Shown: piece by piece, positions 23,517 to 34,350 of the stretch | How the letters are laid out: every line of letters starts with the position of its first letter | Position numbering within the stretch: the stretch's first letter is position 1 | Assembly (NCBI GenBank): GCA_020746995.1 | Contig: JAGPXD010000002.1 | Location: 5,084,001-5,148,000, forward strand | Reading direction: 5' to 3' | Origin: Plectosphaerella cucumerina | Taxonomy: Eukaryota > Ascomycota > Sordariomycetes > Glomerellales > Plectosphaerellaceae | DNA length: 64,000 nt | The notes under the pieces: generated by a model | Told to the model about the DNA's origin: nothing | The model's input: the letters and a program-made list of their open reading frames with translations, nothing else | The model's database searches: none | Position numbers and translations under genes: made by a program

Positions 23517-24467
23517 GGTTTCGATGGCCGAGCAGTGTGCTACCGGGCTTTGGATGCCCGGTGGGCGTTGGTTTGTTCGCGATGGGCGATGTCTAGTGTT
23601 GCAAAAGCTATCTGCTGAAGGGACACGTTGCTATGAACTGTCTGACCATCTGGGGATCCGGGAGCGAGCAGTGAGGTTGGAGAGGGAGGAACGGGGATGC
23701 CCGGCGCGCGCAGTATGTCACGCGGAGGGGACTCACCTGGTTCATGTGATAAGATAAGCCCCTCCTGAGCTGGGCCCGGGGTTTGTGAGGGGCAGAAGTA
23801 GGACAAGGCGGGTTTACGTCATCCATGACAGGCGCTGTGCCGGCCTGTTCCAGCTTAGTGCGTGGGATCCTGCATTAGTGTGCTGGGGATCCTCAGACGG
23901 GGCTGTGAACTTGTGCACAGGCGTGCAAGGCCTGGTCCAGTCGGCTGAGCACGGAGTCGGATGGGTGATGGGAATTTGGAGAGCAGTATAGAGACGGAGC
24001 CTGGATAAAACGGTGTGGACTGCAGAAATGAAGAAGCCAGACCAGACATCGCGTCGGGAAAAGTCTGACCGGTGCACGCTCCGTCGAGCTCAGCTTGAGC
24101 AACAGTAGGCTCAGTATAGCCAGCTCTCTTGGAGATGCAAACATGAATACATCAGATTTAGGTATGCTCAAAGTCCATGGTGAATGTCCATTCGAGTCGG
24201 TCAGTCTCGGTGAGGCGCCGTACCGTTGGTGGTGGGTCGGCCTGGTCTCTACAGCAACCACGCACACCGACCGTGTTTACCGACATTGCCCACCCCCGGG
24301 TGCAGGCACTGTAGTGTGTTTACACTCGGGCCACACCTAGAGCATCGCATCGACAGACTTACCGCTCGAACTTCCGCCTCATCCTCCACCCAGCCATATT
24401 GTTTTTGCCTCTGTTACAATCGAGGATTTCCGATCAAATCATCGACAGAGTCTCCGGCATTCATTCC
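23517..24467. promoter_or_regulatory. Bidirectional promoter region between PHAF1-like (-) and kinesin-5 (+)
   Basis: 951 bases separate the two divergent start codons. On the minus strand, 23612-23736 looks like a 5' UTR intron of the PHAF1-like gene: it begins GTGAGT after CCAG and ends CAGCAG, 96 bases before its ATG. No long ATG frame is convincing. An AT-richer part at about 24090-24180 may be the core of the kinesin promoter. Confidence 0.5.
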
Positions 24468-27400
24468 ATGGCTACCAGGCGGGAGCCGACAACGCGCATG
24501 GCCTCGGGCCTGCGCGCGCCGAGCGCAACCGGCAACGCTCGAACCCGCACCAGCTCGCGCATGTCCTCGATACGCCAGCCGCTCACGTCCAGGTTTGCGA
24601 GAGATGGCGCGATATCGCCCGCCGACTCGCTGGCCTCTGTTGCCACGACCAGTCTCAAGCGCAAGGAACGCGACTTCGACTCCGAGGCCACCATCCCCGT
24701 GGTCGAAGAAACAAACATCAACGTCGTGGTACGCTGCCGTGGTCGCAATGAGCGCGAGGTCAAGGAGAACAGTGCCGTGGTGATCCAAGCGGACGGCGTG
24801 AGGGGCAAGCTTCTGGAGCTGAAGATGGGCTCCAACGCGCTCAACGACAAGACATACAACTTCGACCGCGTCTTCTCCCAGGCAGCGGATCAGAGCATGG
24901 TGTTCGACGATGTTGTCAAGCCCATTCTTGACGAGGTGCGCATCCTGACTGCCATTCTATATGTCAAGCTAACTTCTTACGCAGATGCTCGCGGGCTTCA
25001 ATTGCACAATCCTGGCGTACGGCCAAACCGGCACCGGCAAGACGTACACCATGTCCGGCGACATGACCGAAACCATGGGCCTCTTGTCCGACGAGGCAGG
25101 CATCATCCCGAGAGTGCTTCGCTCGCTCTTCAACAAGCTCGAGATCGACGACGCCGAGAACTGCGTCAAGTGTTCCTTCATCGAGCTCTACAACGAGGAA
25201 GTGCGGGATCTCATCTCGGTCGATGAACACGCGAAGCTGAAAATCTTCGACGACACCTCAAGGAAGGGCCACACTACGACCGTCGTCCAAGGAATGGAGG
25301 AGAAACACATCAAGAACGCGAGTGAGGGCATCAGGGTTCTGCAGGAAGGAAGCTTGAAGCGCCAGGTCGCGGCAACCAAGTGCAACGACCTCAGCAGTCG
25401 AAGCCACACAGTCTTCACCATCACCTCCTATGTCAGGAAGAAGAGCGAGGATGGCGCCACCGAAGAGTTCGTCTGCTCGGGCAAGCTCAACCTCGTCGAT
25501 CTGGCAGGCAGCGAGAACATCCAGCGCTCTGGCGCCGAGAACAAGCGGGCCGCCGAAGCCGGCCTCATCAACAAGAGCCTTCTCACCCTGGGCCGTGTCA
25601 TCAATGCCCTTGTCGACCGAAGCAACCACATTCCCTACAGGGAATCCAAACTGACACGCCTCCTCCAAGACTCGCTGGGTGGCAGAACGAAGACATGCAT
25701 GATCGCCACAATTTCGCCATCGAAGAGCAACCTCGAGGAGACCATATCCACCCTCGACTACGCATTCCGGGCCAAGAACATCCGCAACAAGCCACAGCTC
25801 AACGCGCCGATCAACAAGAAGATGCTGTTGAGAGACTTTGCCATCGAAATTGAAAAGCTGAAGAGCGAGCTCATTACCACGCGGCAACGGAACGGGGTTT
25901 ACCTCTCAAACGAATCGTATGAAGAGATGACTACCCAGAGCGAATCGAGGAGAATTGTTCTTGAAGAGCAGAACGCCAAGCTGGAGACCCTCGAGACGAA
26001 CCTGAAGAACAAAGTCCAGGAGCTGTTCCAACTGATATCGGCTTTCACCGGGCTGAAGAAGGATCACGAGGGAACCAAGGCCCAGCTTGACGACACCAAG
26101 GAGGTTCTCGATCAGACCGAGCTGATCTTGAGCGCGACTCGCAAGTCCCTCGCTGAAGAGACGCACCTACGCAAGGCGCACGAGGCGACCGAGGCCAAAC
26201 TCACTGAAGTCAGTACCGAACTCATCAGCACACTCCAGAAGACTGTGCATGATGTCGACGGCCTCCGCGCCAAGAGCAAACGCAAGTCCGACCTTCAGGC
26301 GATCAACCGCAGCGCGTGGGGCTTGGCACAGAGCCAGGTGGCTGACATCACGAGCCTCGTCGAGCAGCGAATCGAGAGCTTCCAAGACGAGCAGCAGAGG
26401 CACATCGCCGAGGTCTCCCAGCGCATGGGGAACTTTGTCGAAGGGGAGCTCAGCAAGTTGACTTCAACGCAGGAGTTTCTAGAGGCGCAACTTCAGAAGT
26501 TCGACGAGTCCAAGCAGGAGCTTCTCGAGGGCAAGGAAACCTCCAAGGCCGAGATGGACAATGTGCTCGAGGAGATCAAGGCGATCCGCGATGCCGTGAA
26601 GGAGCAGGTCGGCGACAGCTTGAAGACTATCGCCGTGGCTGCCGATCAGATTGCGGCAGATGTTCTCAGTGAACTCAGCACTTTCCACACTCATGTATGT
26701 CACTCGTTGCTGTCGACTGAGATGCCGATACTAACGTCAAACAGCTGCATTCGTCTTACAGCTCGCTCGGCAAGGATTTCAAGACCATCTTTGACGACTT
26801 GGTCAAGCAGATCACACAGCAAAAGGCAGAGTCGGACCGACTTCGCCTCGAGCTCCGGCAAGCCACCGAGGCCATCGTTGACGAAAACGCGCGCATCTCA
26901 ACCCGCATGACCGCGGTTCTCGAGGAGGAGAAGAAACAAGCCGCCAACGACCGCCAGAACCTGCTGTCGCAAATTACCGCACTCGTCAACGCCCAAGCCG
27001 AAACGCAGGAGAAGCGACTGAGCGAGAAGTCGGCAATGGTCCAGGAAAGCATCACCTCATCCAACGCCACTCTCGAGTCGACACTCAAGGCCTACGAAGA
27101 TGGTATGGACTCGTGGAACGAGAAGGAGACGGAGCTTCTCGACAAGGTGGCAATGTCAAAGGAGACGATGAAGACAAAACTGCAGGACGACTGGGCTGTT
27201 AGTATCCTGACACTGAAGATGATAACTCACCCAGAGACTGACCCTCGCTAGACGGCGAATGTGCATAGCACCTCGATCCAGGATACGACAAAGTCGGTCA
27301 ACGCGGAGACCATGCGTGTCGTGGACGAGCAACTCAAGAGTCTCGAGGTACAGATGGAAGCCCTCGACGAGTTTGTGACACGAGCCCGTTCCGAAAACGG

Positions 27401-28124
27401 CACTCACCACAACAAGCACGGAGAGTACATGGAGTCCCTGTCGGCTACGGTCGTGGCCTCCTTCGATAACATCTCGAATCACTTTGTCGAGACCTTTGAC
27501 AGGGTCAAGTACCTCGGATCTGAGATAGAGACCCTCACGGCGCAAGCCGAACAAAACCTCGAGCCCCTCAACGAGGATCTCCGGGAGCCACTGGGCGATC
27601 TGCGCGACGAGATCATGGAGACAAAGATCAAGGAGTACCAGCCCACCGGAGACACGCCCATGAAGATGCAGTACCAGTACCCGACGGATCTTCCTCGGAC
27701 CAAGCCCCACCAGCGCATCCTCGCAGATCTGAACGGTTCTGCGTCGCCGAGCAAGTCTGAGGCCGTTCCTGCCGTTCTGCCTGATCTCTCCAGCCCCTCC
27801 TTGTCACCTCCCGCTGCGTCAGTATCTGACCAGGCACACACCATCACCAATCCACTCAGCATAAGCCTCAGGGAGGTAAACCCTAACCTGACCACCAACC
27901 TGACGACGGGCTCGCTGCACTTCGACCCTATCGTGAGCGGACTCCCGGATATGGGCGACAACACGGAGCCGCTGTTCAAGCGGCCCCTGCCTAAGCTGAG
28001 CAAGCCTAGTAGCAGGAAGACACACAACGTGCTGGTGCCGCTGGAGGGAAGGGAGAACGAGATGCCGCCTCCCGTGTTCTCTCAGAGTATGGGTCCGAAA
28101 AGGAAGAGCCCCAGGCTTAACTAG
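24468..28124 (+). CDS. bimC: Kinesin-5 (BimC/Cut7/Eg5 family) mitotic motor, about 1167 aa
   Basis: Plus-end-directed homotetrameric motor that crosslinks antiparallel spindle microtubules and separates spindle poles. Exons: 24468-24935, 24985-26694, 26745-27197, 27252-28124; introns of 49, 50 and 54 bp start GTGCGC, GTATGT and GTTAGT, and all three are in phase 0. The first intron falls just before MLAGFNCTILAYGQTGTGKT. The motor domain begins at about residue 83 (NVVVRCRGRNEREV), with P-loop GQTGTGKT at 169-176, switch I NDLSSRSH at 290-297 and switch II DLAGSE at 328-333. The neck follows NKPQLNAPINKK, then a long coiled coil to about residue 900 forms the stalk. The Ser/Pro-rich tail ends RKSPRLN; its PLFKRPLPKL segment may stand in for the BimC box. 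The first 80 residues are a basic Ser/Thr/Arg-rich extension. Length agrees with the family (about 1180). Confidence 0.97.
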
Positions 28125-28666
28125 GGCTCTGGCTGCTGGACGAGGGCTTTCTGCTGTTTTTTTCATGATTGGCCATGCCGCCAATAGCTACTGTGCGGTG
28201 GCGTTGAGGGAGTTTGTTGTTGTTTGTAATGGCATGGTAGGGCGGGCGTGTCCTACATTTGATACCCTTCTTGTTGGAGCCTTTGTATGAGCGCCGTAGA
28301 GCAAAAACTTTCGCTGGTGCTGTCACTGCCCGTCGCTTGCTGTAACGATGATGTGCTCGCCTGGGATGACGTCGAGTGTCAGCCGGCATGTCGCTTCCAA
28401 AGGGTCTGTCTGATTTGTCGAGTGTCGCATACTTCCGGACCATGACGCCGACGCTGCTGTAAGAGGTTTCCAACCCCACAGATCCTGTCATCTACGCCCT
28501 GGATATCGACGATCAAGGAGGGGGGGGGAGAAGTGGTATAAATTGAGAGGAGACGTTTACTTTTCGTGTCAAATGGACAAGCAAAATCTTCATCACAGCG
28601 TATTGATCTCGCCTGCCTGTATACCTAAGTATCCTCACTCCAGAACTCGAACAACATCTTCAAACC
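28125..28666. other. Intergenic: kinesin-5 3' UTR and HAD gene promoter
   Basis: Both neighbours are on the plus strand. The left part is the kinesin 3' UTR; the right part carries a G9 run (about 28520) and a TATA box at 28537-28543. No gene is seen. Confidence 0.6.
28537..28543 (+). promoter_or_regulatory. TATA box (TATAAAT) of the HAD-family gene
   Basis: TATAAAT lies 124 bases upstream of the ATG at 28667. The leader contains no in-frame ATG. Confidence 0.6.
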
Positions 28667-29470
28667 ATGTCGTCTTTCCCCGATCTCACAGACTTCAAAG
28701 CCTTGTCCTTCGACTGCTATGGCACCCTCGTCGACTACGAGGGTGCCCTCCGCAAGCATCTTGAGCCCCTTCGTGCGGCGCTTCCTTCCTCCCATGCCCT
28801 GGTTCAAGACGATGACGGTACAAGCCTCATGCGGCGCTTCAACTCCGTCTCGGACGAGATCGAGCAACAGCACGGTGATCTCCGCTGCGACGACCTCCTA
28901 GTCCAGTCATTCCGGCAGCTTCTCTCGGAGCTAGAAATCGACGAGGCAGCCCTCCCTCCCCAGTCCGTCGAGGCCTGGCGCGACATGAATGGCTCCTGTG
29001 ACCCCTTCCCGGACACAATCGCCGGCCTGGGCGTCCTCAAGAAGCACTTCAAACTCATCATCCTCAGCAACATTGACGAGCGCAACATTGCTGCCACCGC
29101 GGGACGTCTCGAGCCCGTGCGTTTCGACGCCATCTACACGGCCGAGAAGATCGGGAGCTACAAGCCCTCGCACTCCAACTTCAGGTACCTCTTCCGCAGG
29201 GCGAAGGAGGACCTCGGCGTCGACGCCGACAAGGGCGAGATCCTCCACGTGGCCAGGAGTCTGAGGGCGGACCATGCTCCGGCCAAGGAGCTCGGGTTGA
29301 GGAGCGTGTGGATTACCAGAGGAGGCGACACAAAGGAGGGCCAGGGTATCGGGGGCGATGCCGAGGAAATGAAAGACAAGCTTGCCTTTGAGTGGAAGTT
29401 CGCGAGCATCGGGGAGTTTGCGGACGAGGTCGAACGGCAGTTTGAGCGCAAGATGGCTGACAGCGCATGA
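28667..29470 (+). CDS. HAD-superfamily hydrolase, haloacid dehalogenase type II-like, 267 aa
   Basis: Single exon. HAD signature residues in order: motif I FDCYGTLVDYEGAL with nucleophile Asp16, the cap domain at about 25-105, motif II LSNIDERN with Ser134, Lys166 in GSYKPS, and the motif III/IV segment LHVARSLRADHAPAKELGL with Asp202. This order and spacing match 2-haloacid dehalogenase-like enzymes, which hydrolyse through an aspartyl-enzyme intermediate. In fungi such proteins are usually annotated as haloacid dehalogenases without a known substrate; a phosphatase role is also possible. The reading LHVARSLRADHAPA has Arg-Ala before the Asp where many members have Tyr/His-Asp, a mild deviation. 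There is no targeting signal, so it is probably cytosolic. It is TATA-driven, which suggests regulated expression. Confidence 0.9.
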   Translation: MSSFPDLTDFKALSFDCYGTLVDYEGALRKHLEPLRAALPSSHALVQDDDGTSLMRRFNSVSDEIEQQHGDLRCDDLLVQSFRQLLSELEIDEAALPPQSVEAWRDMNGSCDPFPDTIAGLGVLKKHFKLIILSNIDERNIAATAGRLEPVRFDAIYTAEKIGSYKPSHSNFRYLFRRAKEDLGVDADKGEILHVARSLRADHAPAKELGLRSVWITRGGDTKEGQGIGGDAEEMKDKLAFEWKFASIGEFADEVERQFERKMADSA

Positions 29471-29844
29471 GCGAGTAATAGTGGTATTCCAAAAGCAAAT
29501 ACTTAGGGCCCAAAGCATTGAAAGCAGTGAGGGCTTTATAGTTGATGATGACCTTTCCACCATTTCAAACACACCTTCCCGACTAGGCTGGACGTGTAAA
29601 CCAACAGCGAGTTTCCGGGTCTTTCTCGGCCTCCGTCTTTCTCGGCGACCCGTTGACGGAAAGTAAAGGCGGCTTCCTGGGAACCTGTCGGTACTGCTTG
29701 CATGGCAACTCCTCGGCTCGGCCTGACATACCTGCTGAACCTTTGTCATCGTGGGTGTGTTGCCTTTCGGGTGACAGGGGGCTCTGCCTCGAGTCCAGGC
29801 CTGTGACACCTTCACAAAGGGCCCAGAACCGAGGACACCAAGTC
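29471..29844. other. Intergenic between convergent genes
   Basis: 3' UTRs of the HAD gene (+) and the RRN9-like gene (-). No gene is seen in the 374 bases. Confidence 0.6.
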
Positions 29845-31991
29845 TCAAGCATCCTCTACCTTCAACTTCTTGTTGCGCTGCCCCCCTCTCCGGCCACCTC
29901 TAGACAGCCAGCCCTGGCGGATCTTGATGGGCTTCAAGAACCCATCAACATGAACCCCGCCATCCATCTCATCCTCGCTGCCCACAGCTGCCAGCCGCAG
30001 GGAAAGCAGATCCTCCTTTCCTTTCCCTTTCCTCGTGCTGGCCGGGGTGGCGGCTTCTGGAGCTCGGTCATCCAGGTCCATCGCGTCAGGATCGGGGTTT
30101 TCCGGAACGTCAGGAACGACAATCTCTCCCCTATGCATGTTTTTCACGTGCGCCCTCAAGTTCTTCCTCGTCTTGAAGCTCCTCGTGTGATACTGGCAGC
30201 GCACAAACGGACAGTAGAAAACGCCCTTCTCTGCCGTCGGCTGATCGTGCGTCAGCTTGAAGTGCTCCCGCAGCCCACGCTTCAGGGGGAAGCCCTTTTC
30301 GTGTCGCTTGCAGTGGGTAATGGGGCAGTAGAAGAGACCGTCGTCGGCAGCCTCGACCCTGTTGATGTCCGGTACAACTTGATCGACTGTAGTTGCGCGT
30401 GCTTCGACGGGGCCTTGCGAGGGATCTCGTGAGTGTGATCGAGATGCCGCTTCGTCTGCTGTTTTGAATTCCTCGTTGTCAGAAGCGGGCGCGGGCGGGG
30501 GGGGCCTGCGACGAGCATTGCTCGTTTCTCGCGTAGTCGCCGCTCGAGCATGGCCCGGAGACGCTTCCGGCGCCTCTCTTCTTCCAGGTGATGCTCTTCG
30601 TCGGAACTATCTCCATCGGCCGGCATGGTGGCTTGCTGAGCTCCGGGTTGACACAGGATCGATGTGTGCGCATGCTTGCCCTCTTCCATGGTGAGGAGAT
30701 CCATCTTTTCGCCATACAAGTCGGCGCAGCGCTGGGCAGCGCGTGCCACGATATCCCCATCAAACCCAGATATCGCAGCAGCCCCGAGGACCTCACGCCA
30801 GTCTCGCAAGGCCCAGCGCCCGAGTCGCTCGCCCTTGTCAGACCTGCTCTTCCGATCTCTTCGCCCAGAGGTTGAACGAGGCTGGGGCGTCTTTTGGCCA
30901 GGAGACTGCCGTGCTGGAGATTTTGGGGCAGGAGACTTTGAGGCAGGAGACTTGGGAGCGGGACTTCGACCTCTGACTTCCGGTGATGACATTTCGCCTT
31001 CTGTGGAGTCGTCATCTGCCCACTCGTCTCCTGAGGCGTCCTCAAGGTTGAAGGCTTTTTTGCTGCGCGAGGTCAGGGATCTCGGGCGGCGCTTCGCTTG
31101 TCGCTGTTCGGGAGTCGCAGGAGCAGCCAAGCTCGCGTCGCTGGCAGAGTCGTCATCGTTAACTTTGTTCAGTACGCCAGCGAGGCGTGAGTTGTGCAGG
31201 GTGTATAGGGTCCTGTCAAGTTGCGATAGAATGTGTCGTACAGATGGTCTGAGCAAATCGTAGGAGAGGTCGTCATCCGCAGAAACAACGGGCACGTAGT
31301 CGTCGTCCATCTCTGTTGCTTCGGGCTGTGGGTTCGATGCATCCAGGTCAGGTTTCTTCTCTTCCTGCTTCGGTGGAGATGATGCTCCAGGATCCTGTTT
31401 GACGGGAGAATCATCAGATCCTACGTCCTCGCCAGACTCGCTGCCTGAGCTGTGTTCTGATTCTTGTTCAGAGGCAACATCAGACTCTCCCTGTGTCGGC
31501 GCTCCCGGACCGGCTGCAACATTCTCATCGGCAGGAGCTCTCAAGTTTCGTTCCTGAAACCTCGCACGCGAAGTTCGCAAGATGAAGGCAGTGATCTCCT
31601 CCTCCAACGTACGGCTCGGTGCCGGGGCATCGCCCTGGGCTCGAGTAGTGAAGTCGTCAAACTCGTCGTGTATCTCCCTGAGAAGCTCCTCGTCTGGGAC
31701 GCGACTGACGTGGAGAGGCCACGACGTCCATTGCAGAGGAGGATGCCAACCATCCTGTTGCCGCCTCAGCGCCGCTGCATTGTAGAGATGAATGGAGAGG
31801 TCCTGGCTGCGCAATTGAGTGAGAGCAGTGTGGAGCTGCCGGTCCTCTTCAGTCAAACTCCGCCATGTCGACGGTGCGCCTCGCCAGCGGTTCGGGCGCG
31901 TCTCGTACAGCTCATCCGAGTCGATCGATCGAATTTCGTCAGTGTCGTAATTCCATTCGTCTGTCTCCGTATCTGCCGGGGGCCTTGACAT
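29845..31991 (-). CDS. RRN9: RRN9-like RNA polymerase I initiation factor with two C2H2 zinc fingers, apparent frameshift, about 715 aa
   Basis: The N-terminal WRSLTEEDRQLHTALTQLR to SIHLYNAAALRRQ (about residues 42-75) matches the Rrn9 domain of the yeast upstream activating factor, which recruits Pol I to rDNA promoters. The middle is acidic/Ser-rich, then Pro/Ser/Lys repeats (SPAPKSPASKSPAPK) and a basic helix. The C-terminus has two C2H2 fingers with the same C-x4-C-x15-H-x4-H spacing (CPITHC..HFKLTH at about 553 and CPFVRC..HVKNMH at about 595), followed by a basic tail. The first frame (31991-30282) and the finger frame (to 29845) differ by one base; they meet at a run of eight G (30497-30504) where nine would keep the frame open. 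I take this as one gene with a homopolymer length error or a real one-base loss. A short intron instead is less likely: no donor/acceptor pair fits. S. cerevisiae Rrn9 is much shorter and has no such fingers. Confidence 0.75.
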
Positions 31992-32373
31992 GGCGAGTAG
32001 GGAGCATTGGGCCAGAACTGAATCGTGGTATGAGTAACACGCCTCAACCGATCCGTTCAGGCCAAATGGAGGCTTTTGTCGTTGGTGTTGTTAGATTGAT
32101 GGAGAGCAAGTAACGTGAGGTGAGGCGCTGGAACCTCAAGACTTCTTCCAAAAGTGGGCCCTCCCAGTTCTTACGGCAGGCTCAACCAAAACATCACACA
32201 GCGTGCTCCAAACATTTGGTCGAGAACTTTCTATTGTCCGAGAGAAACGAGAGCTGGGGCCTAATTGTGAAAAAGACTTTTGTTGCAACTACACAAGAAA
32301 CCCCGTCATAAGACCTGGAACCCAAGCCGCCTGGTATTAAACGCCGTTGTACGCGAAACCTGTCTACAAAAAC
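31992..32373. other. Intergenic: RRN9-like promoter and NOP7 3' UTR
   Basis: Both flanking genes are on the minus strand. 382 bases, moderately AT-rich around 32200-32350; no gene is seen. Confidence 0.6.
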
Positions 32374-34350
32374 CTACGCCTTGGCCTTGTCCTGCTTCTC
32401 GAGCTTCCTCTTCTTGGCCCGCAGCTTCTCGGCCTCTGCGTTCTTCTTGTTGTTGGTGTACATCATCTGCTCGAACAGCTTGCGCTTCTTCTTGCTGAGC
32501 ATGCCCTTGGCGCGCTCGAGGTCCTCAGCCTCTTCCGCCGTCTTCTTGGCGTGAGCTTTCCGGGCATCCTCCTTCTTCGACTTAGGCTTGCCCTTCTTGT
32601 CCGCCATCGACTTGCCCGTCATCTCGGCTTCGAGCTCGAGCTGGCGCTGCGCAGCCTCGTCCTGCTCCTCGTCGTCCTCCTCTGCCGGCTCGTCCTCATC
32701 GAAGCCGCCAAAGTCCGAGTCGTCGTCCTCGTCTTCCTCATCAGAATCGGCAACGTCCATGTCGGGCGCGCCGTTCTCGGCGTCTGCCATCTCCTCGTCC
32801 TCGGCGTCGCTCTCCTGCAGGGCCTCGCCCTCGGTCTCCTGCTCCTCCAGGGGCACCGTGGGGTCGTACTGGCCGGGCGCGAGCTTGACAAAGGGACTCA
32901 GGTGAGGCGGCAGCTGTGCGCCGGGGGCATACAGATCCGGCCTCTTGAGCTCCTCGTCGTTGACGCTGTCCCACACCCACTGAGGCTGCACGTAGACGCG
33001 GCCAGGGATGCGCTGGTTCTGTGCGAGCTTCTGTGTGTTCTGGTTCTCCGGGGCATCGTCCTCGTCGCCCATGACGGCCTGGATGACGGGCCTGTCGACA
33101 ACGTGGTGGGTGATGGTGGGGTCGGTCTCGTCGTGAGTGAAGGCACCCTCTCCAAGTACGGCGTCCCAGCCGATGCGCTTGCAGCCAAAGGCACGCAGGA
33201 GGAACTCGAGAGGCTGCCGCGGCGACTCACGGGAGAGGTAGAATGTGCAGTTGGCGAACAGGGCGCCGACGTCATTTCCGGAGGACTGGGGCTGGGGCAG
33301 GATATCTCCTCCCGAAACCACAGGCTCGAACTTGTCCAGCGCGTTGCTGGCCTCGTCGGCGGCGGCGTCACCGGCACCGTTGGCGAGGTCCTCGGCATCG
33401 TCAGCACCCTTCAGCTTCTTGACCACCTTGTCGACAGCGGCCTGTGTCGCGGGGTCGACGTGGTGCTCCACGGTCTCGGCATCGGTGATCTGCTTCGGCT
33501 CGTCGGCGGCAGTGACAAGGTTCTGGCCCTCGATGGTGAAGGCGCCCAGCTCGCCAGACTGCTCATCCTTGGACTGGTCGAACTTGGGGGGGTACTTGAG
33601 GCCGACAGACGTGTAGAGGCGGAAGTTGACGAAGCCCAGCAGCGTCATGTAGAACTCGATGAAGGTGCCCATGATCCTGAAGTCGATGTCGCCGACAACC
33701 CTCTGGTTGAACTTGTAAGGCACGAGCCACAGGACCTCCTCGCCCTGGATGCTCGCCTGGTAGTAGATGCCCTTGATCGAGAGGAAGGACTTTGTCACGC
33801 TCTTGGACACGATGAGGTAGTGCTGGAACTCCATGCACAAGCGCTCGCATCGGGCGATCATCTTGGCAGGGACGGTCGAGGTGGAGGGAAGGTTGGCGAA
33901 GAGGAACAGCATTGACAGGCAGTCGTCAAGGTCCCTCAGAGCGTCGGCAAAGGTCGGGTATCGCTCGCGAATGACATGGTCGAGGGTGTAACCGGGCTTT
34001 CCAGTCCTGTCGGGGCGAACGGCGTTGTTCTCGAGCTTCTTCGCATCGGTGTAGTCGCCACGGCCAAGGGCCTTGGAGATCTTCTTCTCGAGAGCCTTCT
34101 GCTCGCGGAACTTCTGGATCAGGGGCTCGTGGAGGAGGTACTGGATATCCTTGGTGTAGTAAAACGTCGTCGAGGCGGTCGAGGACTTGGAGGCCTTCTT
34201 CCTGTTGCGAGGCTCTCGGGGGTAGATGCCCTTCCAGATGCAGAGCTTGCGGAAGTCGGGCAGACTGATCTGGAGCTTCTTGACGGCCTTGGTGCGCGTA
34301 ATGAAGTTCTTGGCCGCGCCGGCCTCGCCCTTCTTCTTCATCCGAGGCAT
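32374..34350 (-). CDS. NOP7: Pescadillo homologue (NOP7/PES1), 658 aa
   Basis: Nucleolar protein of the PeBoW complex (Nop7-Erb1-Ytm1) needed for 27S pre-rRNA processing and 60S subunit assembly. Single exon from ATG at 34350. The pescadillo N-terminus is complete: KNFITRTKAVKKLQISLPDF, then CIWKGIYPREPRNRKK, FYYTKDIQYLLHEPLI and SIKGIYYQASIQGEEVLWLV. A BRCT domain spans about residues 355-475 (ANCTFYLSRE, the HHVVDRP turn, YVQPQWVWDSVND). The tail is a long Asp/Glu-rich tract (about 500-575) and a Lys-rich coiled coil ending KRKLEKQDKAKA, typical of the family. Length is slightly above the yeast protein (605). It is divergent from PIG-U and neighbours the RRN9-like gene on the same strand, so two ribosome-production genes are adjacent. 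Confidence 0.98.
   Translation of the reverse strand: MPRMKKKGEAGAAKNFITRTKAVKKLQISLPDFRKLCIWKGIYPREPRNRKKASKSSTASTTFYYTKDIQYLLHEPLIQKFREQKALEKKISKALGRGDYTDAKKLENNAVRPDRTGKPGYTLDHVIRERYPTFADALRDLDDCLSMLFLFANLPSTSTVPAKMIARCERLCMEFQHYLIVSKSVTKSFLSIKGIYYQASIQGEEVLWLVPYKFNQRVVGDIDFRIMGTFIEFYMTLLGFVNFRLYTSVGLKYPPKFDQSKDEQSGELGAFTIEGQNLVTAADEPKQITDAETVEHHVDPATQAAVDKVVKKLKGADDAEDLANGAGDAAADEASNALDKFEPVVSGGDILPQPQSSGNDVGALFANCTFYLSRESPRQPLEFLLRAFGCKRIGWDAVLGEGAFTHDETDPTITHHVVDRPVIQAVMGDEDDAPENQNTQKLAQNQRIPGRVYVQPQWVWDSVNDEELKRPDLYAPGAQLPPHLSPFVKLAPGQYDPTVPLEEQETEGEALQESDAEDEEMADAENGAPDMDVADSDEEDEDDDSDFGGFDEDEPAEEDDEEQDEAAQRQLELEAEMTGKSMADKKGKPKSKKEDARKAHAKKTAEEAEDLERAKGMLSKKKRKLFEQMMYTNNKKNAEAEKLRAKKRKLEKQDKAKA

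Noticed and set aside
32347..33915. 522-codon plus-strand frame
   Set aside because: Leu/Val-rich antisense shadow of pescadillo, a consequence of strong third-position C/G bias.
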